Source: Helicobacter sp. MIT 05-5294 (lineage in GTDB: Bacteria; Campylobacterota; Campylobacteria; Campylobacterales; Helicobacteraceae). Taken from it: a stretch of DNA of 64,000 nt. Below, piece after piece: positions 7,468 to 16,356 of the stretch. Position 1 is the stretch's first letter; each line of letters begins with the position of its first letter. The stretch spans positions 41,626 to 105,625 of the forward strand of contig NZ_JRPA02000007.1 of assembly GCF_000765675.1 (NCBI RefSeq), in the 5' to 3' direction. The position numbers and the translations under genes are program-made. The notes beneath the pieces were generated by a model. The model was not told where the DNA came from and did not search any database. It worked only from the letters and a program-made list of their open reading frames with translations.

Positions 7468-8025
7468 TTATAAATCCGCTTTGGATTCCAATACAATCGC
7501 ATTTGTGGGACATACACTAATACATTCTCCACAGCCGATACAATTTGCTTGAATCTGCGGATAAAAAAGCCCACTAAAAAGAATCGCATTTTGCCTCCCT
7601 AGCACACTATAACAAACATCTTTGCATACACAACACAAAGTCTTTTGATACGCCAAACAAGCAATTTCAGAGATTCTAATAGCAAAATTCCAATGAGGAT
7701 TCTGCGCCTTTGCCAAACCCTCATCTAGCACATTATGCGGACAGGCTTTCGCACATTCTCCACAAAGCTTACAACCACTCTGTTCAAACTCTATACAAAC
7801 CTTATTTTCCTTAATCTTTAAGATTCCGCGTTTATTTTCTTGTTTATAAACCTCATCGCACACCTGCACGCAGGGAGTTTGTTTGTTTCGCTCTTGAAAC
7901 TGCGCAACACATAAAGCGCAAAATTTAAAAACAAGAGAATAATCTAAAATATAAGGCGGCAGGGGCGTAAAGCCCTCTGATTTTGGCTTCAACAAGGTAG
8001 TAAAAAACTCCCTGCGATTGCGCAT
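7468..8025 (-). CDS. napF: NapF, cytoplasmic iron-sulphur protein of nitrate reductase assembly
   Basis: A 185-residue ferredoxin-type protein with no signal peptide, opening MRNRREFFTTLL. Cysteine clusters for several [4Fe-4S] centres are visible: CKLCGECAKACP, a middle cluster of CLAYQKTLCCVCKDVC type, and C-terminal CIGCGECISVCP. NapF acts in the cytoplasm on NapA maturation. The start ATG overlaps the napB stop by one base (TAATG), so translation is coupled. The RRxFF near the N-terminus resembles a Tat motif but lacks the hydrophobic segment that would follow. Confidence 0.9.
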   Translation of the reverse strand: MRNRREFFTTLLKPKSEGFTPLPPYILDYSLVFKFCALCVAQFQERNKQTPCVQVCDEVYKQENKRGILKIKENKVCIEFEQSGCKLCGECAKACPHNVLDEGLAKAQNPHWNFAIRISEIACLAYQKTLCCVCKDVCYSVLGRQNAILFSGLFYPQIQANCIGCGECISVCPTNAIVLESKADL

Positions 8026-8546
8026 TAATTCACACCTTCATTAATAATATCAATCAAATTAGATTTGGTATTTCCATTTTCTTGACGAAAATCAGGCGCA
8101 AACTGATTGACCACCAAAGGAGCGGCATTAACTTGTGTTGCGTGGCAAATCACACAATTAAAGCGATTCTCGTCCATTTGCCCTCTTAAGTCTTTGTTTT
8201 TGCGAAAATTATAAAAATGCGATTTTGGCATTGGAATCGCGCCCACCGCTTCTGCAATCTCTGGCAAATGGCAAGAGGTGCAAGCATTGCTTTCTTTTGT
8301 GATAGGCAACATATCCTCCACAGAGTGAGAAATCATCGGCGGAGCATTTTCAAATGCTCTTTCAATCAATTCCGATTCTCCCGCAACCTTGCCATTGTAA
8401 TCATACTTAGTAACCTGAACTTCCTCGTTAAACAAAGTGCTTTTGCGCAAACCAATCTCATTATCACTCGTTCCGCTTTGACACCCAAAAAATGCGAATC
8501 CAACAACTGCCAAACTCACAACCCTTATCATTTTATTAAAATTCAT
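8025..8546 (-). CDS. napB: NapB, periplasmic dihaem cytochrome c subunit of nitrate reductase
   Basis: The electron-transfer partner of NapA. The two c-type haem sites are CTSCH at residues 89-93 and CVICH at 131-135, with a conserved SHSVEDMLP segment between signal and haems and histidine candidates for the distal ligands. The length of 173 is normal. The N-terminal hydrophobic stretch ends FFGCQSG with Cys22, which looks like a non-canonical lipobox, so NapB may be lipid-anchored rather than soluble. The gene overlaps napH by four bases and napF by one. Confidence 0.94.
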   Translation of the reverse strand: MNFNKMIRVVSLAVVGFAFFGCQSGTSDNEIGLRKSTLFNEEVQVTKYDYNGKVAGESELIERAFENAPPMISHSVEDMLPITKESNACTSCHLPEIAEAVGAIPMPKSHFYNFRKNKDLRGQMDENRFNCVICHATQVNAAPLVVNQFAPDFRQENGNTKSNLIDIINEGVN

Positions 8547-9352
8547 TTTTTCTCCTTTAGAAAACTTAGAAGATTAAATGCTAACGCATTGTCTCCACAA
8601 ACTTCAATACAACGCCCACAACGTGTGCATTCACCACTTTTTATTGTGCCGCTTTCCTTTCCGATGATTCCTAAAACTTGCTTTTGGGGGCAAATCTTTT
8701 TGCACTCCATACAATGGGTGCAAGATTCCAAATCATAATTGACTTTAAGAATCGCAAAACGGCTTATCAGTGAATAAAATGCGCCCAAAGGACAAATATG
8801 CCCACAAAAAGCGTGTTTTGCCACAAACAAATCCAACAAAAACACACCCAAAACAGATAAAAATCCAAACCATGCGCCAAAAATGATTCCACGATGTAGC
8901 ATAGAAATCGGGCTGATGGCTTCAAATGCTGCGATTCCAAAAACAATCGACATTAACAAGCTTAAAACCAAAATCACATAGCGCAAAGAGTTTTTAAAAT
9001 GGACCAAATTTCCAAGTGCATCCAAACCCAAAATACGGCGCAAAAACGCGGCGAAATCCGTTACAAGATTAATGGGACAAACAAAAGAACAATACGCCCT
9101 ACCCAAAAACAAACCATAAACTAGCACGATAATCAAAGCCCCAAGCAATGCGTCCGCTACAATAATCGTCCCGGCAAAGAATAATTGCACGATTGCATAA
9201 GGATCGCTTAGAGGAATCACACCAAAAAGGAGTGAAGCACTAAGATTGCCTTGCAGAATCTTAAAACTCGTGTAATTTCCCAACACATACAAGACTAATA
9301 GCCCAATTTGCACGATTCTACGCAATAATAAATATCGGTATTTCTTCATCAC
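8543..9352 (-). CDS. napH: NapH, membrane quinol-dehydrogenase component
   Basis: A 269-residue membrane protein with four or five transmembrane segments, two CxxxCP motifs near membrane ends (CSFVCPIN and CGHICPLG), and two cytoplasmic [4Fe-4S] motifs, CTHCMECKKICP and CTRCGRCIEVCG. With NapG it passes electrons from menaquinol to NapB/NapA. This NapGH route replaces NapC, which is not found in this operon. It overlaps napG and napB by four bases on each side. Confidence 0.95.
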   Translation of the reverse strand: MMKKYRYLLLRRIVQIGLLVLYVLGNYTSFKILQGNLSASLLFGVIPLSDPYAIVQLFFAGTIIVADALLGALIIVLVYGLFLGRAYCSFVCPINLVTDFAAFLRRILGLDALGNLVHFKNSLRYVILVLSLLMSIVFGIAAFEAISPISMLHRGIIFGAWFGFLSVLGVFLLDLFVAKHAFCGHICPLGAFYSLISRFAILKVNYDLESCTHCMECKKICPQKQVLGIIGKESGTIKSGECTRCGRCIEVCGDNALAFNLLSFLKEKK

Positions 9353-10122
9353 AAATCTCCGCTATTAAGATAATCTTGCACTTTTGTGTTGGAATCTTGT
9401 TTTAGGATTCTACCCTTAGCCTCTTGTAGGCGCATTTCATCTTTTGCTTCCCAACCTTTAATGTAATTCGTCCCTACTTCGCCCAAAGCAACTTCTCGTG
9501 GCAAAACCATAATCGCAGCTTTTTCTGTAACACACGCTTTTTCGCATTTACCACAACCCGTGCAAACTTCGCTCTCAACCACAGGCAAAAGATAGGAATG
9601 CTTACCTGTGCGCTCGTTGCGCTTTAGTTCTAGCTTGATTGCCTCACCCAAAAGAGGACATGCGCGATAACACGCATCGCATTGAATGCCCCAAAAAGCC
9701 ACGCAATGCTCTTTATCCACAATGGCAACTCCCATTTTAGCTAAGCGAATCTCAAGCCCTTTTGGATTAGAAACCAATTTAGAATCTAGCGCATTGGTTG
9801 GACAAACAGGCACACAAGGAATATCTTCGCACATTTCACACGGAATCTCTCTTGGCACAAAATAAGGTGTGCCAATGGGTTTTCCACTTCCTGCGTCTGC
9901 AAGTTTTAGCGTCCCAAAAGGACAAGCCTCCACGCACAAACCGCATTTAATGCAAGTTTTAATGAATTGCTCCTCACTCAAAGCTCCGGGCGGTCTTAGA
10001 AGTAGAGGATTCGCCTTGCTCTCTTGCAAAAACGCACCCCAAATTAAACCGCCAATCCCCGTGAGCGCAATTGCTTGTGCGCCGCTTAATAAAAATTTAC
10101 GCCGATTCGTATCCAAACGCAT
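9349..10122 (-). CDS. napG: NapG, Tat-exported ferredoxin-type subunit of the quinol dehydrogenase
   Basis: The 257-residue protein begins with a twin-arginine signal (NRRKFLLSG followed by a hydrophobic stretch to about residue 35). Four [4Fe-4S] cysteine clusters follow: CIKCGLCVEACP, CEMCEDIPCVPVCP, a variant CVAFWGIQCDACYRACP, and CTGCGKCEKACV. It works with NapH at the periplasmic membrane face to feed electrons to NapB. The start is one base after the napA stop, so it is translated from the same message. Confidence 0.95.
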   Translation of the reverse strand: MRLDTNRRKFLLSGAQAIALTGIGGLIWGAFLQESKANPLLLRPPGALSEEQFIKTCIKCGLCVEACPFGTLKLADAGSGKPIGTPYFVPREIPCEMCEDIPCVPVCPTNALDSKLVSNPKGLEIRLAKMGVAIVDKEHCVAFWGIQCDACYRACPLLGEAIKLELKRNERTGKHSYLLPVVESEVCTGCGKCEKACVTEKAAIMVLPREVALGEVGTNYIKGWEAKDEMRLQEAKGRILKQDSNTKVQDYLNSGDL

Positions 10123-10123
10123 T

Positions 10124-12910
10124 TTATGCCTTATAGATTTTTACCGCACATTTTTTAAAATCTGTTTGCTTAGAAATCGGACAAGTCGCGTCTAAGCAAA
10201 CTTTATTGATATAGACTTTTTCATCAAACCAAGGCACATAAACAAGCCCTAAAGGCGGTCTGTTGCGCCCACGCATATCTACACGCGCTTTGACTTTACC
10301 GCGTCTGGATTCTACCCAAACTGCGTCATTTTGAGCAATCCCTAACTTCTTGCCATCTTCTGGATTCATATAGCAAAGTGCTTCAGGCACTGCACGATAG
10401 AGTTCTGGCACACGCATAGTCATCGTTCCACTATGCCAATGCTCCAAAACACGCCCTGTGCTTAACCAAAACGGATATTCTTTGCTTGGCATTTCGGGCG
10501 GATCCATAAAAGGACGGAAGAAGATTTTTGCTTTGTTTTTAAGCGAAAACTTTTCTTGCGTTTTAGGAGTTTGCAAATCACCTCTTGGCAATTCTTTGCC
10601 CAAAGGTCCATAGAATGCAAACTCTCCATTATTTGCTTTTCTTGCATAATAATCGTATTTCGCATTGAATCGCCATTGTGTTTCTTTGCCATCTACGACA
10701 GGCCATCTTAATCCCCGCACTCTATGATAAGTATCAAAGTCTGCCAAATCGTGCGCGTGTCCTACGCCAAACTTACGATATTCTTCCCAAAGGTATTTTT
10801 GCACGAAGAATCCATAGCCCCTAAACACTTCTCCATCGCTGCCAACAACTTCGCGTTTATCGCCAAAAACTTCGGAATTAATAGTATCTTTTAGCATCGC
10901 ATCGGTTGTTTTATAGCTTTTTGCTTCGCCGTTTGCATAAAGCACATCATAAAGTGTAGAATCCTCGCTATACCCCATGGCTTTTGCTTCTTCAAGCACA
11001 TTAGGAAGTGTAATCTTGTCATTGATTTTTTTCTCACCCCAAACTTCTTTGAGTTTGAATCGCTTAGCAAACTCCATCATTTGCCAAGTATCGCTCATCG
11101 CCTCGCCTTGTGGAAGCACTTGTTGTTTCCAATGTTGCGTTCTGCGCTCCGCATTCCCATAAGCACCCCATTTTTCATAAATCATTGCCACAGGCAAAAT
11201 CAAATCCGCCACTTTCGCGCTAATTCCGGGATATGCGTCAGATACAACGATAAAGTTATCCATTTCTCTAGCGGCTTTAATCCAATGGTTTGCATTGGCG
11301 GTGTTTTGCCAAGGGTTATTAACATGCACCCACGCCCATTTAATTTTACCATCTTCAAGATTCCGCATAATCTGCATAAAATGCGCACCAACTGCCGGAT
11401 TTAAAGTCCCATTAGGAAGCTTCCAAATCTTTTCAGTCATTGCTCTATGTTTTGGGTTTGCTACCACCATATCTGCGGGTAATCTATGAGAGAAAGTCCC
11501 CACTTCACGCGCTGTTCCACACGCACTTGGTTGTCCTGTCAAAGAAAATGCGCCACTTCCGGGTTTTGCTTGTTTTCCAAGCAACATATGCACCATATAG
11601 CTTTGCTCATTCACCCAAGTTCCTCTTGTGTGTTGATTCATTCCCATTGTCCAAAAACTCACGATTTTGCGATTTTTTTCAATGTAATAATTCGCAAGTT
11701 GTTGAAGCTTGGATTTAAAGGATTCCAAACTCTCATTTGCATCGCCCTTTGCGAGTTTTGCGACAAAATCAAGCGTGTAAGGCTCTAATGCTTTTTTGAA
11801 ATCTTCAAAGGAAATTTCCCAATGGTTTCCAGCAGCTGCAGCATGTTTGTTTTCCATCACATCGCCCTCTTTCATGCCCAAATAAGCAAGTGTTACACTC
11901 TCTGCTTCACTGATAACTTTGGATTTTTCTTTTGCTGCGGTATCTAGCTCTGCTGTGCCATATTTTGCGTGTTTGATATTCTCACGCATACCATAACCAA
12001 TATCCGCGAATCCTGTTGTGAAAATACAATTTTTATTGACGAAATTCCAATCAATCACTTTTGGATTGTTATAGACAATCTCGTGCGCAATGTAATTCCA
12101 AATCGCCAAATCTGTATGCGGAGCGAAGATAATTTCAATATCTGCTAAATCCGAAGTTCTATTGGAATAAGGCGTGAGGTTGATGACTTTTACTTTCTCT
12201 GGATTTGTGAGTTTTCTATCTGTAACCCTCGCCCAAAGAATCGGGTGCATTTCTGCCATATTTGCACCCCAAGTAACAATCGTATCAGTAAGCTCAATAT
12301 CATCATAACAACCCGCTGGTTCATCAATTCCAAAAGTTTCCATAAAACCAACAACCGCACTTGCCATACAATGTCTAGCATTGGGGTCAATGTTATTGCT
12401 TCTAAAGCCACCTTTAATTAGCTTCACCGCCGCATAACCCTCTTGCACAGTGTATTGTCCCGAGCCAAAAACCCCAATGCCTGTGGGTCCTAGCTCATTG
12501 TATGCCTTTTTAAATTGTGCTTCCATTACATCAAAAGCTTTTTGCCAACTCACAGGTTGGAATCTCCCTTTTTTATCAAACTCGCCTTTGGAATTTACGC
12601 GCAAAAGCGGTTGCGTCAAGCGGTCTGCGCCATACATAATTTTGGCATTAAAATATCCTTTAATGCAATTCAATCCACGATTTACAGGAGCTGCTGGGTC
12701 TCCTTTGATTGCAACGATTTGTTCGTCCTTGGTCGCAACCATAATCCCACAGCCTGTCCCGCAGAATCTACAAACTGATTTGTCCCATTTCCAACCACCT
12801 TCTGCCTCTTTTGCCGCCGCTAGTGCGTTACTTGGCAATGCGATTCCAACCGCACTTGCCGCACTTGCTGCTGCCGCTGTTTTTAAAAATTCGCGTCTAT
12901 TGTATGCCAC
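10124..12910 (-). CDS. napA: NapA, catalytic subunit of periplasmic nitrate reductase
   Basis: Reduces nitrate to nitrite in the periplasm using bis-MGD molybdenum and one [4Fe-4S] cluster. The 928-residue precursor has a Tat signal ([13 protein letters not shown]), cluster cysteines at 47, 50, 54 and 82 (CRFCGTGC...NC) and the molybdenum ligand Cys181 in [12 protein letters not shown]. The molybdopterin-binding tail ends with the usual [14 protein letters not shown] segment. The start is GTG, set eight bases downstream-side of a perfect AAGGAGG. It is the first gene of napAGHBFLD. An FNR-type site and a TATAAT box lie upstream at the spacing expected for anaerobic activation. Confidence 0.98.
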   Translation of the reverse strand: MAYNRREFLKTAAAASAASAVGIALPSNALAAAKEAEGGWKWDKSVCRFCGTGCGIMVATKDEQIVAIKGDPAAPVNRGLNCIKGYFNAKIMYGADRLTQPLLRVNSKGEFDKKGRFQPVSWQKAFDVMEAQFKKAYNELGPTGIGVFGSGQYTVQEGYAAVKLIKGGFRSNNIDPNARHCMASAVVGFMETFGIDEPAGCYDDIELTDTIVTWGANMAEMHPILWARVTDRKLTNPEKVKVINLTPYSNRTSDLADIEIIFAPHTDLAIWNYIAHEIVYNNPKVIDWNFVNKNCIFTTGFADIGYGMRENIKHAKYGTAELDTAAKEKSKVISEAESVTLAYLGMKEGDVMENKHAAAAGNHWEISFEDFKKALEPYTLDFVAKLAKGDANESLESFKSKLQQLANYYIEKNRKIVSFWTMGMNQHTRGTWVNEQSYMVHMLLGKQAKPGSGAFSLTGQPSACGTAREVGTFSHRLPADMVVANPKHRAMTEKIWKLPNGTLNPAVGAHFMQIMRNLEDGKIKWAWVHVNNPWQNTANANHWIKAAREMDNFIVVSDAYPGISAKVADLILPVAMIYEKWGAYGNAERRTQHWKQQVLPQGEAMSDTWQMMEFAKRFKLKEVWGEKKINDKITLPNVLEEAKAMGYSEDSTLYDVLYANGEAKSYKTTDAMLKDTINSEVFGDKREVVGSDGEVFRGYGFFVQKYLWEEYRKFGVGHAHDLADFDTYHRVRGLRWPVVDGKETQWRFNAKYDYYARKANNGEFAFYGPLGKELPRGDLQTPKTQEKFSLKNKAKIFFRPFMDPPEMPSKEYPFWLSTGRVLEHWHSGTMTMRVPELYRAVPEALCYMNPEDGKKLGIAQNDAVWVESRRGKVKARVDMRGRNRPPLGLVYVPWFDEKVYINKVCLDATCPISKQTDFKKCAVKIYKA

Positions 12911-12915
12911 AAAAG

Positions 12916-12922
12916 CCTCCTT
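12916..12922 (-). promoter_or_regulatory. Strong ribosome binding site deciding the GTG start of napA
   Basis: AAGGAGG is complementary to the 16S anti-Shine-Dalgarno sequence over seven bases and sits five bases before the GTG start (the spacer is CTTTT). It supports the GTG rather than a later ATG, and keeps the full Tat signal. Confidence 0.8.
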
Positions 12923-12955
12923 AAGCTTAAATTTAGCATTTTTTAATGCGAAAAA

Positions 12956-12961
12956 ATTATA
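12956..12961 (-). promoter_or_regulatory. -10 box (TATAAT) of the nap operon
   Basis: A perfect TATAAT that would place transcription start at 12949, 39 bases before the napA GTG. No -35 box is needed if the operon is activated by the FNR-type site upstream. Confidence 0.65.
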
Positions 12962-12983
12962 ACGACTTTGATATTTTTAAGAA

Positions 12984-12997
12984 TTGATTTAGGTCAA
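12984..12997 (-). promoter_or_regulatory. FNR/CRP-family operator of the nap operon
   Basis: On the minus strand the site reads TTGAC-CTAA-ATCAA, one base away from the FNR consensus TTGAT-N4-ATCAA. Its centre falls between 12990 and 12991, which is -41.5 relative to the start predicted from the TATAAT box. That is the standard class II activator position. The regulator itself is not in the window. Confidence 0.6.
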
Positions 12998-13144
12998 TAT
13001 ATAACTTTTTATATTTCGTATTTTAGGCGATTTCAGAGATTTTATAGAAGATTTATTAATAGATTTTTTTATGATTATAAGAAAATTTGAAAGGATTTTC
13101 CTCGCACTTTTATGCGAGTTTTATCCCCAAAACAACCCAAAGCA

Positions 13145-14365
13145 TTATTCGTGGCGCAAAGCGTCAATGGGATTTAGTCTTGAGGCGCGACGCGCGGGGA
13201 GATAGCCAAATAAGATTCCAATAAACGCCGAAAACACAAAGGCAATCAAAGCAATGCTATAATCAAAATTAAAAGGCAATTCCATAATATGGCAAACTCC
13301 AAGCGAACCAAAAAATGCCAAAATCACACCCAAGATTCCGCCTAATGCGCTTAAAGTTAGAGATTCTATCAAAAACTGCAACAACACTTCACTTTGCATT
13401 GCACCAATAGCCAAGCGTGTGCCAATCTCGCGTGTGCGCTCTGTTACAGAAACAAGCATAATATTCATAATCCCGATTCCGCCCACAATCAAACTCACCC
13501 CGGCAATTGCGCCCAAAAAAATCGTTAGATTCGCAGTCGTGTTTTGCATCATTTCAATTACTTGTTTGGTATCCATAATCTCAAAATCATCTTTTTGCCC
13601 CTCGCGGATATTCCGAATCTCACGCAACGCATTAGAAATCTGCGTCGTTGCAGAAGTGGAATCCACATCATCTTTAAGCGAAATCATCAGTCTTGAAATA
13701 TTATAAAGTGTGCTAGATTTGGAAATACTGCGTTGGTATGTGCGAAGTGGCAACAAAATCACATCGTCTTGATCATTTCCCATCGCGCCTTGCCCCTTTT
13801 CTTCCAAAATCCCGATACACTCGCACACAATATTTCCAAGTCGGATTCTACTTCCCAAAGGATTCGTAGCAGTTTTATCAAACAGATTCTTTTTCACACT
13901 TGCACCAATAATACAAGTATTGCTTCCAGCACGATAATCTTGTGCGCTAAAACCTGTTCCCGCTTCAAGATTCCAATTCGTCGCAATAAAAAAGTCTGTA
14001 TTGACACCTTGAATCTGTGTTTGCGTGTTCTCTTGGCGAAATTGCACCAACACAGAAGTCGTAGAAATCGGTGCAATCGCGCGTGTGAGGAATCCTACTT
14101 GCAGATTTAAAGCTTTGATATTTTCTGCGCTAAAAAGCTTTCTGCCACTTCCGCCAATCGTTTGATTACGCGCAGGGAAAACAAGCAAAATATTACTTCC
14201 TAAACTACTCATACGCTCAGTAATGACTTGCGTCGTGCCATTTCCAATTGTAATCATAATCACAACCGCCCCCACGCCAATGATAATTCCAAGCATTGTT
14301 AAAAGTGCGCGTAAGAAATTGCGCCGAATCTGACGAAATGCAAGAAAAAAGGCATTAAGAATCAT
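13145..14365 (-). CDS. MacB-type ABC transporter permease
   Basis: The 406-residue protein has the MacB/FtsX topology: one N-terminal transmembrane helix (LLTMLGIIIGVGAVVIM), a long periplasmic domain, and three C-terminal helices, ending in LNPIDALRHE, which is typical of the family. The ATPase domain is not fused but encoded by the next gene upstream. It should couple cytoplasmic ATP hydrolysis to extrusion of a substrate, such as a macrolide, lipid or peptide, through the adaptor and outer membrane channel made by the neighbouring genes. The substrate is unknown. It is the last gene of the unit and is followed by a 234-base gap holding the nap promoter. Confidence 0.9.
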   Translation of the reverse strand: MILNAFFLAFRQIRRNFLRALLTMLGIIIGVGAVVIMITIGNGTTQVITERMSSLGSNILLVFPARNQTIGGSGRKLFSAENIKALNLQVGFLTRAIAPISTTSVLVQFRQENTQTQIQGVNTDFFIATNWNLEAGTGFSAQDYRAGSNTCIIGASVKKNLFDKTATNPLGSRIRLGNIVCECIGILEEKGQGAMGNDQDDVILLPLRTYQRSISKSSTLYNISRLMISLKDDVDSTSATTQISNALREIRNIREGQKDDFEIMDTKQVIEMMQNTTANLTIFLGAIAGVSLIVGGIGIMNIMLVSVTERTREIGTRLAIGAMQSEVLLQFLIESLTLSALGGILGVILAFFGSLGVCHIMELPFNFDYSIALIAFVFSAFIGILFGYLPARRASRLNPIDALRHE

Positions 14366-14378
14366 GGTTTTCCTTTCA

Positions 14379-15086
14379 TTACGCTTGTTTCCTACAAAGT
14401 GCTGTGTTTGCAGAATCTCTTTGAATCAAGCCATCTAGAAAGACAATTTCACGCGTTGCATATTGTGCCATTTCTGGCTCGTGCGTAACCATTAGAATCG
14501 TGATTTTGGATTCTTGATTCAAACGCGCAAGAATCTCCATAATCTCCACGCTTCTTTTGGTATCCAAATTTCCTGTTGGCTCATCAGCAAGCAAAAAGAG
14601 GGGTTTAGAGGCAATCGCACGCGCAATCGCCACGCGCTGTTGCTGTCCGCCACTTAGTGCATTGCTTTGGTGGTTATACCATTTCTCTAAGCCTACCATT
14701 TCCAAAGCCTGCATAGAAAGTTTAATACGCTCTTTTTTGGGAACTTGACGATAAAGCAAAGGGAGCTCGACATTCTCCAACGCAGTCGTGCGTGGCAAAA
14801 GGTTGAATCCCTGAAAAATAAAGCCGATATAATGCCGCCTTAAAAGTGCTTTTTGTTTCAAGTTCAGATTGCTCACATTGACGCCACAAAACTCATAGAT
14901 TCCGCTTGTTGGGCTGTCCAAACAACCCAAAATATTCGCCAAAGTGCTTTTCCCACTCCCACTGGGTCCCATTAATGCGACAAACTCGCCCTCTCTAATC
15001 TCTAAATCAATCCCGCGCAAAGCTTCAAAGGCATTGGGAGGCTTTCCATAGGTTTTGTGAATCTTATTTAGGCAAATAAAAGACAT
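14379..15086 (-). CDS. MacB-type ABC transporter ATP-binding subunit
   Basis: A 235-residue LolD/MacB-like ATPase with Walker A GPSGSGKST, Q-loop FQGFNLLPR, signature LSGGQQQRVAIARA, Walker B LLADEPTGNLD and the switch His in VTHEP. It begins MSFICLNKIHKTYG. It lies 13 bases upstream of the permease gene and overlaps the adaptor gene by one base, so all are co-translated. In most Gram-negatives this domain is fused to MacB; here the transporter is split, as in the LolCDE and FtsEX arrangement. Confidence 0.92.
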   Translation of the reverse strand: MSFICLNKIHKTYGKPPNAFEALRGIDLEIREGEFVALMGPSGSGKSTLANILGCLDSPTSGIYEFCGVNVSNLNLKQKALLRRHYIGFIFQGFNLLPRTTALENVELPLLYRQVPKKERIKLSMQALEMVGLEKWYNHQSNALSGGQQQRVAIARAIASKPLFLLADEPTGNLDTKRSVEIMEILARLNQESKITILMVTHEPEMAQYATREIVFLDGLIQRDSANTALCRKQA

Positions 15087-16348
15087 TATTTTTCTTCTTT
15101 TTGCGCTATGATAATTAGCATACCCGGCTGAATGGAATCGCTAAAGATTTGCGTTAGAGTTCCATCGCTAATCCCCACTTCTACTGCAACTTCTTTAGGG
15201 ACGCCATTTTCTAGCACCCAAATGCTAGAATTTGCTTGGCGTTTAGCTCCACCGCCTCTTGTGCGTTGTGGGCGTTGCTGATTCATCGCAAAAGGATTCA
15301 TTGAAGAAGACTTGGCGGATTCTTTACGCGGAGTTTGGGGTGTAAAATAAAGTGCACTAGAGGGAATCAGCAAGGCATTTTTGGCAGAATCTGTTACAAT
15401 ATCTGCCGTCGCACTCATTCCGGGTTTGAGCAGCAAATCTTGATTGCCAACATAAATCCGCGCTTCATAGCTTACGATATTATCCGTGCTTTCACTTGCG
15501 CCAAAATTCACCCGTTCCACCACCGCTTCAAAGACTTTTTGAGGATAGGAATCCACGCTAAACTTCACGCTTTGCCCTACTTTGACTTTGCCAATATCTG
15601 CTTCTGAAATACTCACATTGAGTTCCATTTCCTCTAGACTTTCGGCAACGATGAAAAACTCTGGAGCTTGGAAACTCGCCGCCACACTCTGCCCTACTTC
15701 AATGGAGCGACTAAGCACAACTCCATCAATGGGCGTTGTGATATGAGAATTTTTCAAATCCACTTGCGTGGAGCGAATCGCAGTTTCAATCTCTTTGATA
15801 TTTGCTTGGCGCAATTCCACTTCGCTTAAAGCGGAATTATAAGCGGTTTTTGCGCTATGCAAATCTAGCTTGGAGGGCGTTTTGCCATGGGTTGCTTTAA
15901 ATAAATTTTGGAGTTGATTGTATTGCCATTGTTTCTCTTCTAATGCGACTTTTGCGCTTTTAAGCTGTGCTTTTGCGCTTTGGAGTTGTGCTTCATAGCG
16001 ATAGAGGTCTTGTTCAATGCTCTCACTATCAATTTTGGCTAAAACTTGCCCTTTACTCACCGCGTCATTGACATCTACCAACACTTCAAGCACGATTCCT
16101 GAAATAACAGAACCGATAGAAACTTCGTGCGTTGGCGAAAGTGTGCCATTGGCACTAATGCTTGTGGAAATATCTCCTTTGGTTGCTTCTTGTGTGGTAT
16201 AAGTATAGCTTGGCTCTCGTGTTTGCCACCAAAAAATCAACAAAGCACATACAATCACGAATCCTAAGATCCCACCCCAAATCACAAAAAGTTTCCGATA
16301 ATTTTGCTTGGGATTTAGGTTTTTTAAAATTTCTTTGGTAGATTGCAT
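15086..16348 (-). CDS. MacA-type periplasmic adaptor (HlyD/RND family)
   Basis: The 420-residue protein has an N-terminal membrane anchor (FVIWGGILGFVIVCALLIFWW), a lipoyl half-motif (SISANGTLSPTHEVSIGSVISGIV), a long alpha-helical hairpin with coiled-coil character, the second lipoyl half (ITTPIDGVVLSRSIEVGQSV), and C-terminal beta-barrel and membrane-proximal domains. A serine/arginine/glycine-rich insert (QQRPQRTRGGGAKRQ) precedes the last domain. It should bridge the inner membrane MacB-like complex to the TolC-like channel encoded just upstream. Confidence 0.9.
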   Translation of the reverse strand: MQSTKEILKNLNPKQNYRKLFVIWGGILGFVIVCALLIFWWQTREPSYTYTTQEATKGDISTSISANGTLSPTHEVSIGSVISGIVLEVLVDVNDAVSKGQVLAKIDSESIEQDLYRYEAQLQSAKAQLKSAKVALEEKQWQYNQLQNLFKATHGKTPSKLDLHSAKTAYNSALSEVELRQANIKEIETAIRSTQVDLKNSHITTPIDGVVLSRSIEVGQSVAASFQAPEFFIVAESLEEMELNVSISEADIGKVKVGQSVKFSVDSYPQKVFEAVVERVNFGASESTDNIVSYEARIYVGNQDLLLKPGMSATADIVTDSAKNALLIPSSALYFTPQTPRKESAKSSSMNPFAMNQQRPQRTRGGGAKRQANSSIWVLENGVPKEVAVEVGISDGTLTQIFSDSIQPGMLIIIAQKEEK

Positions 16349-16356
16349 AGTATTCC

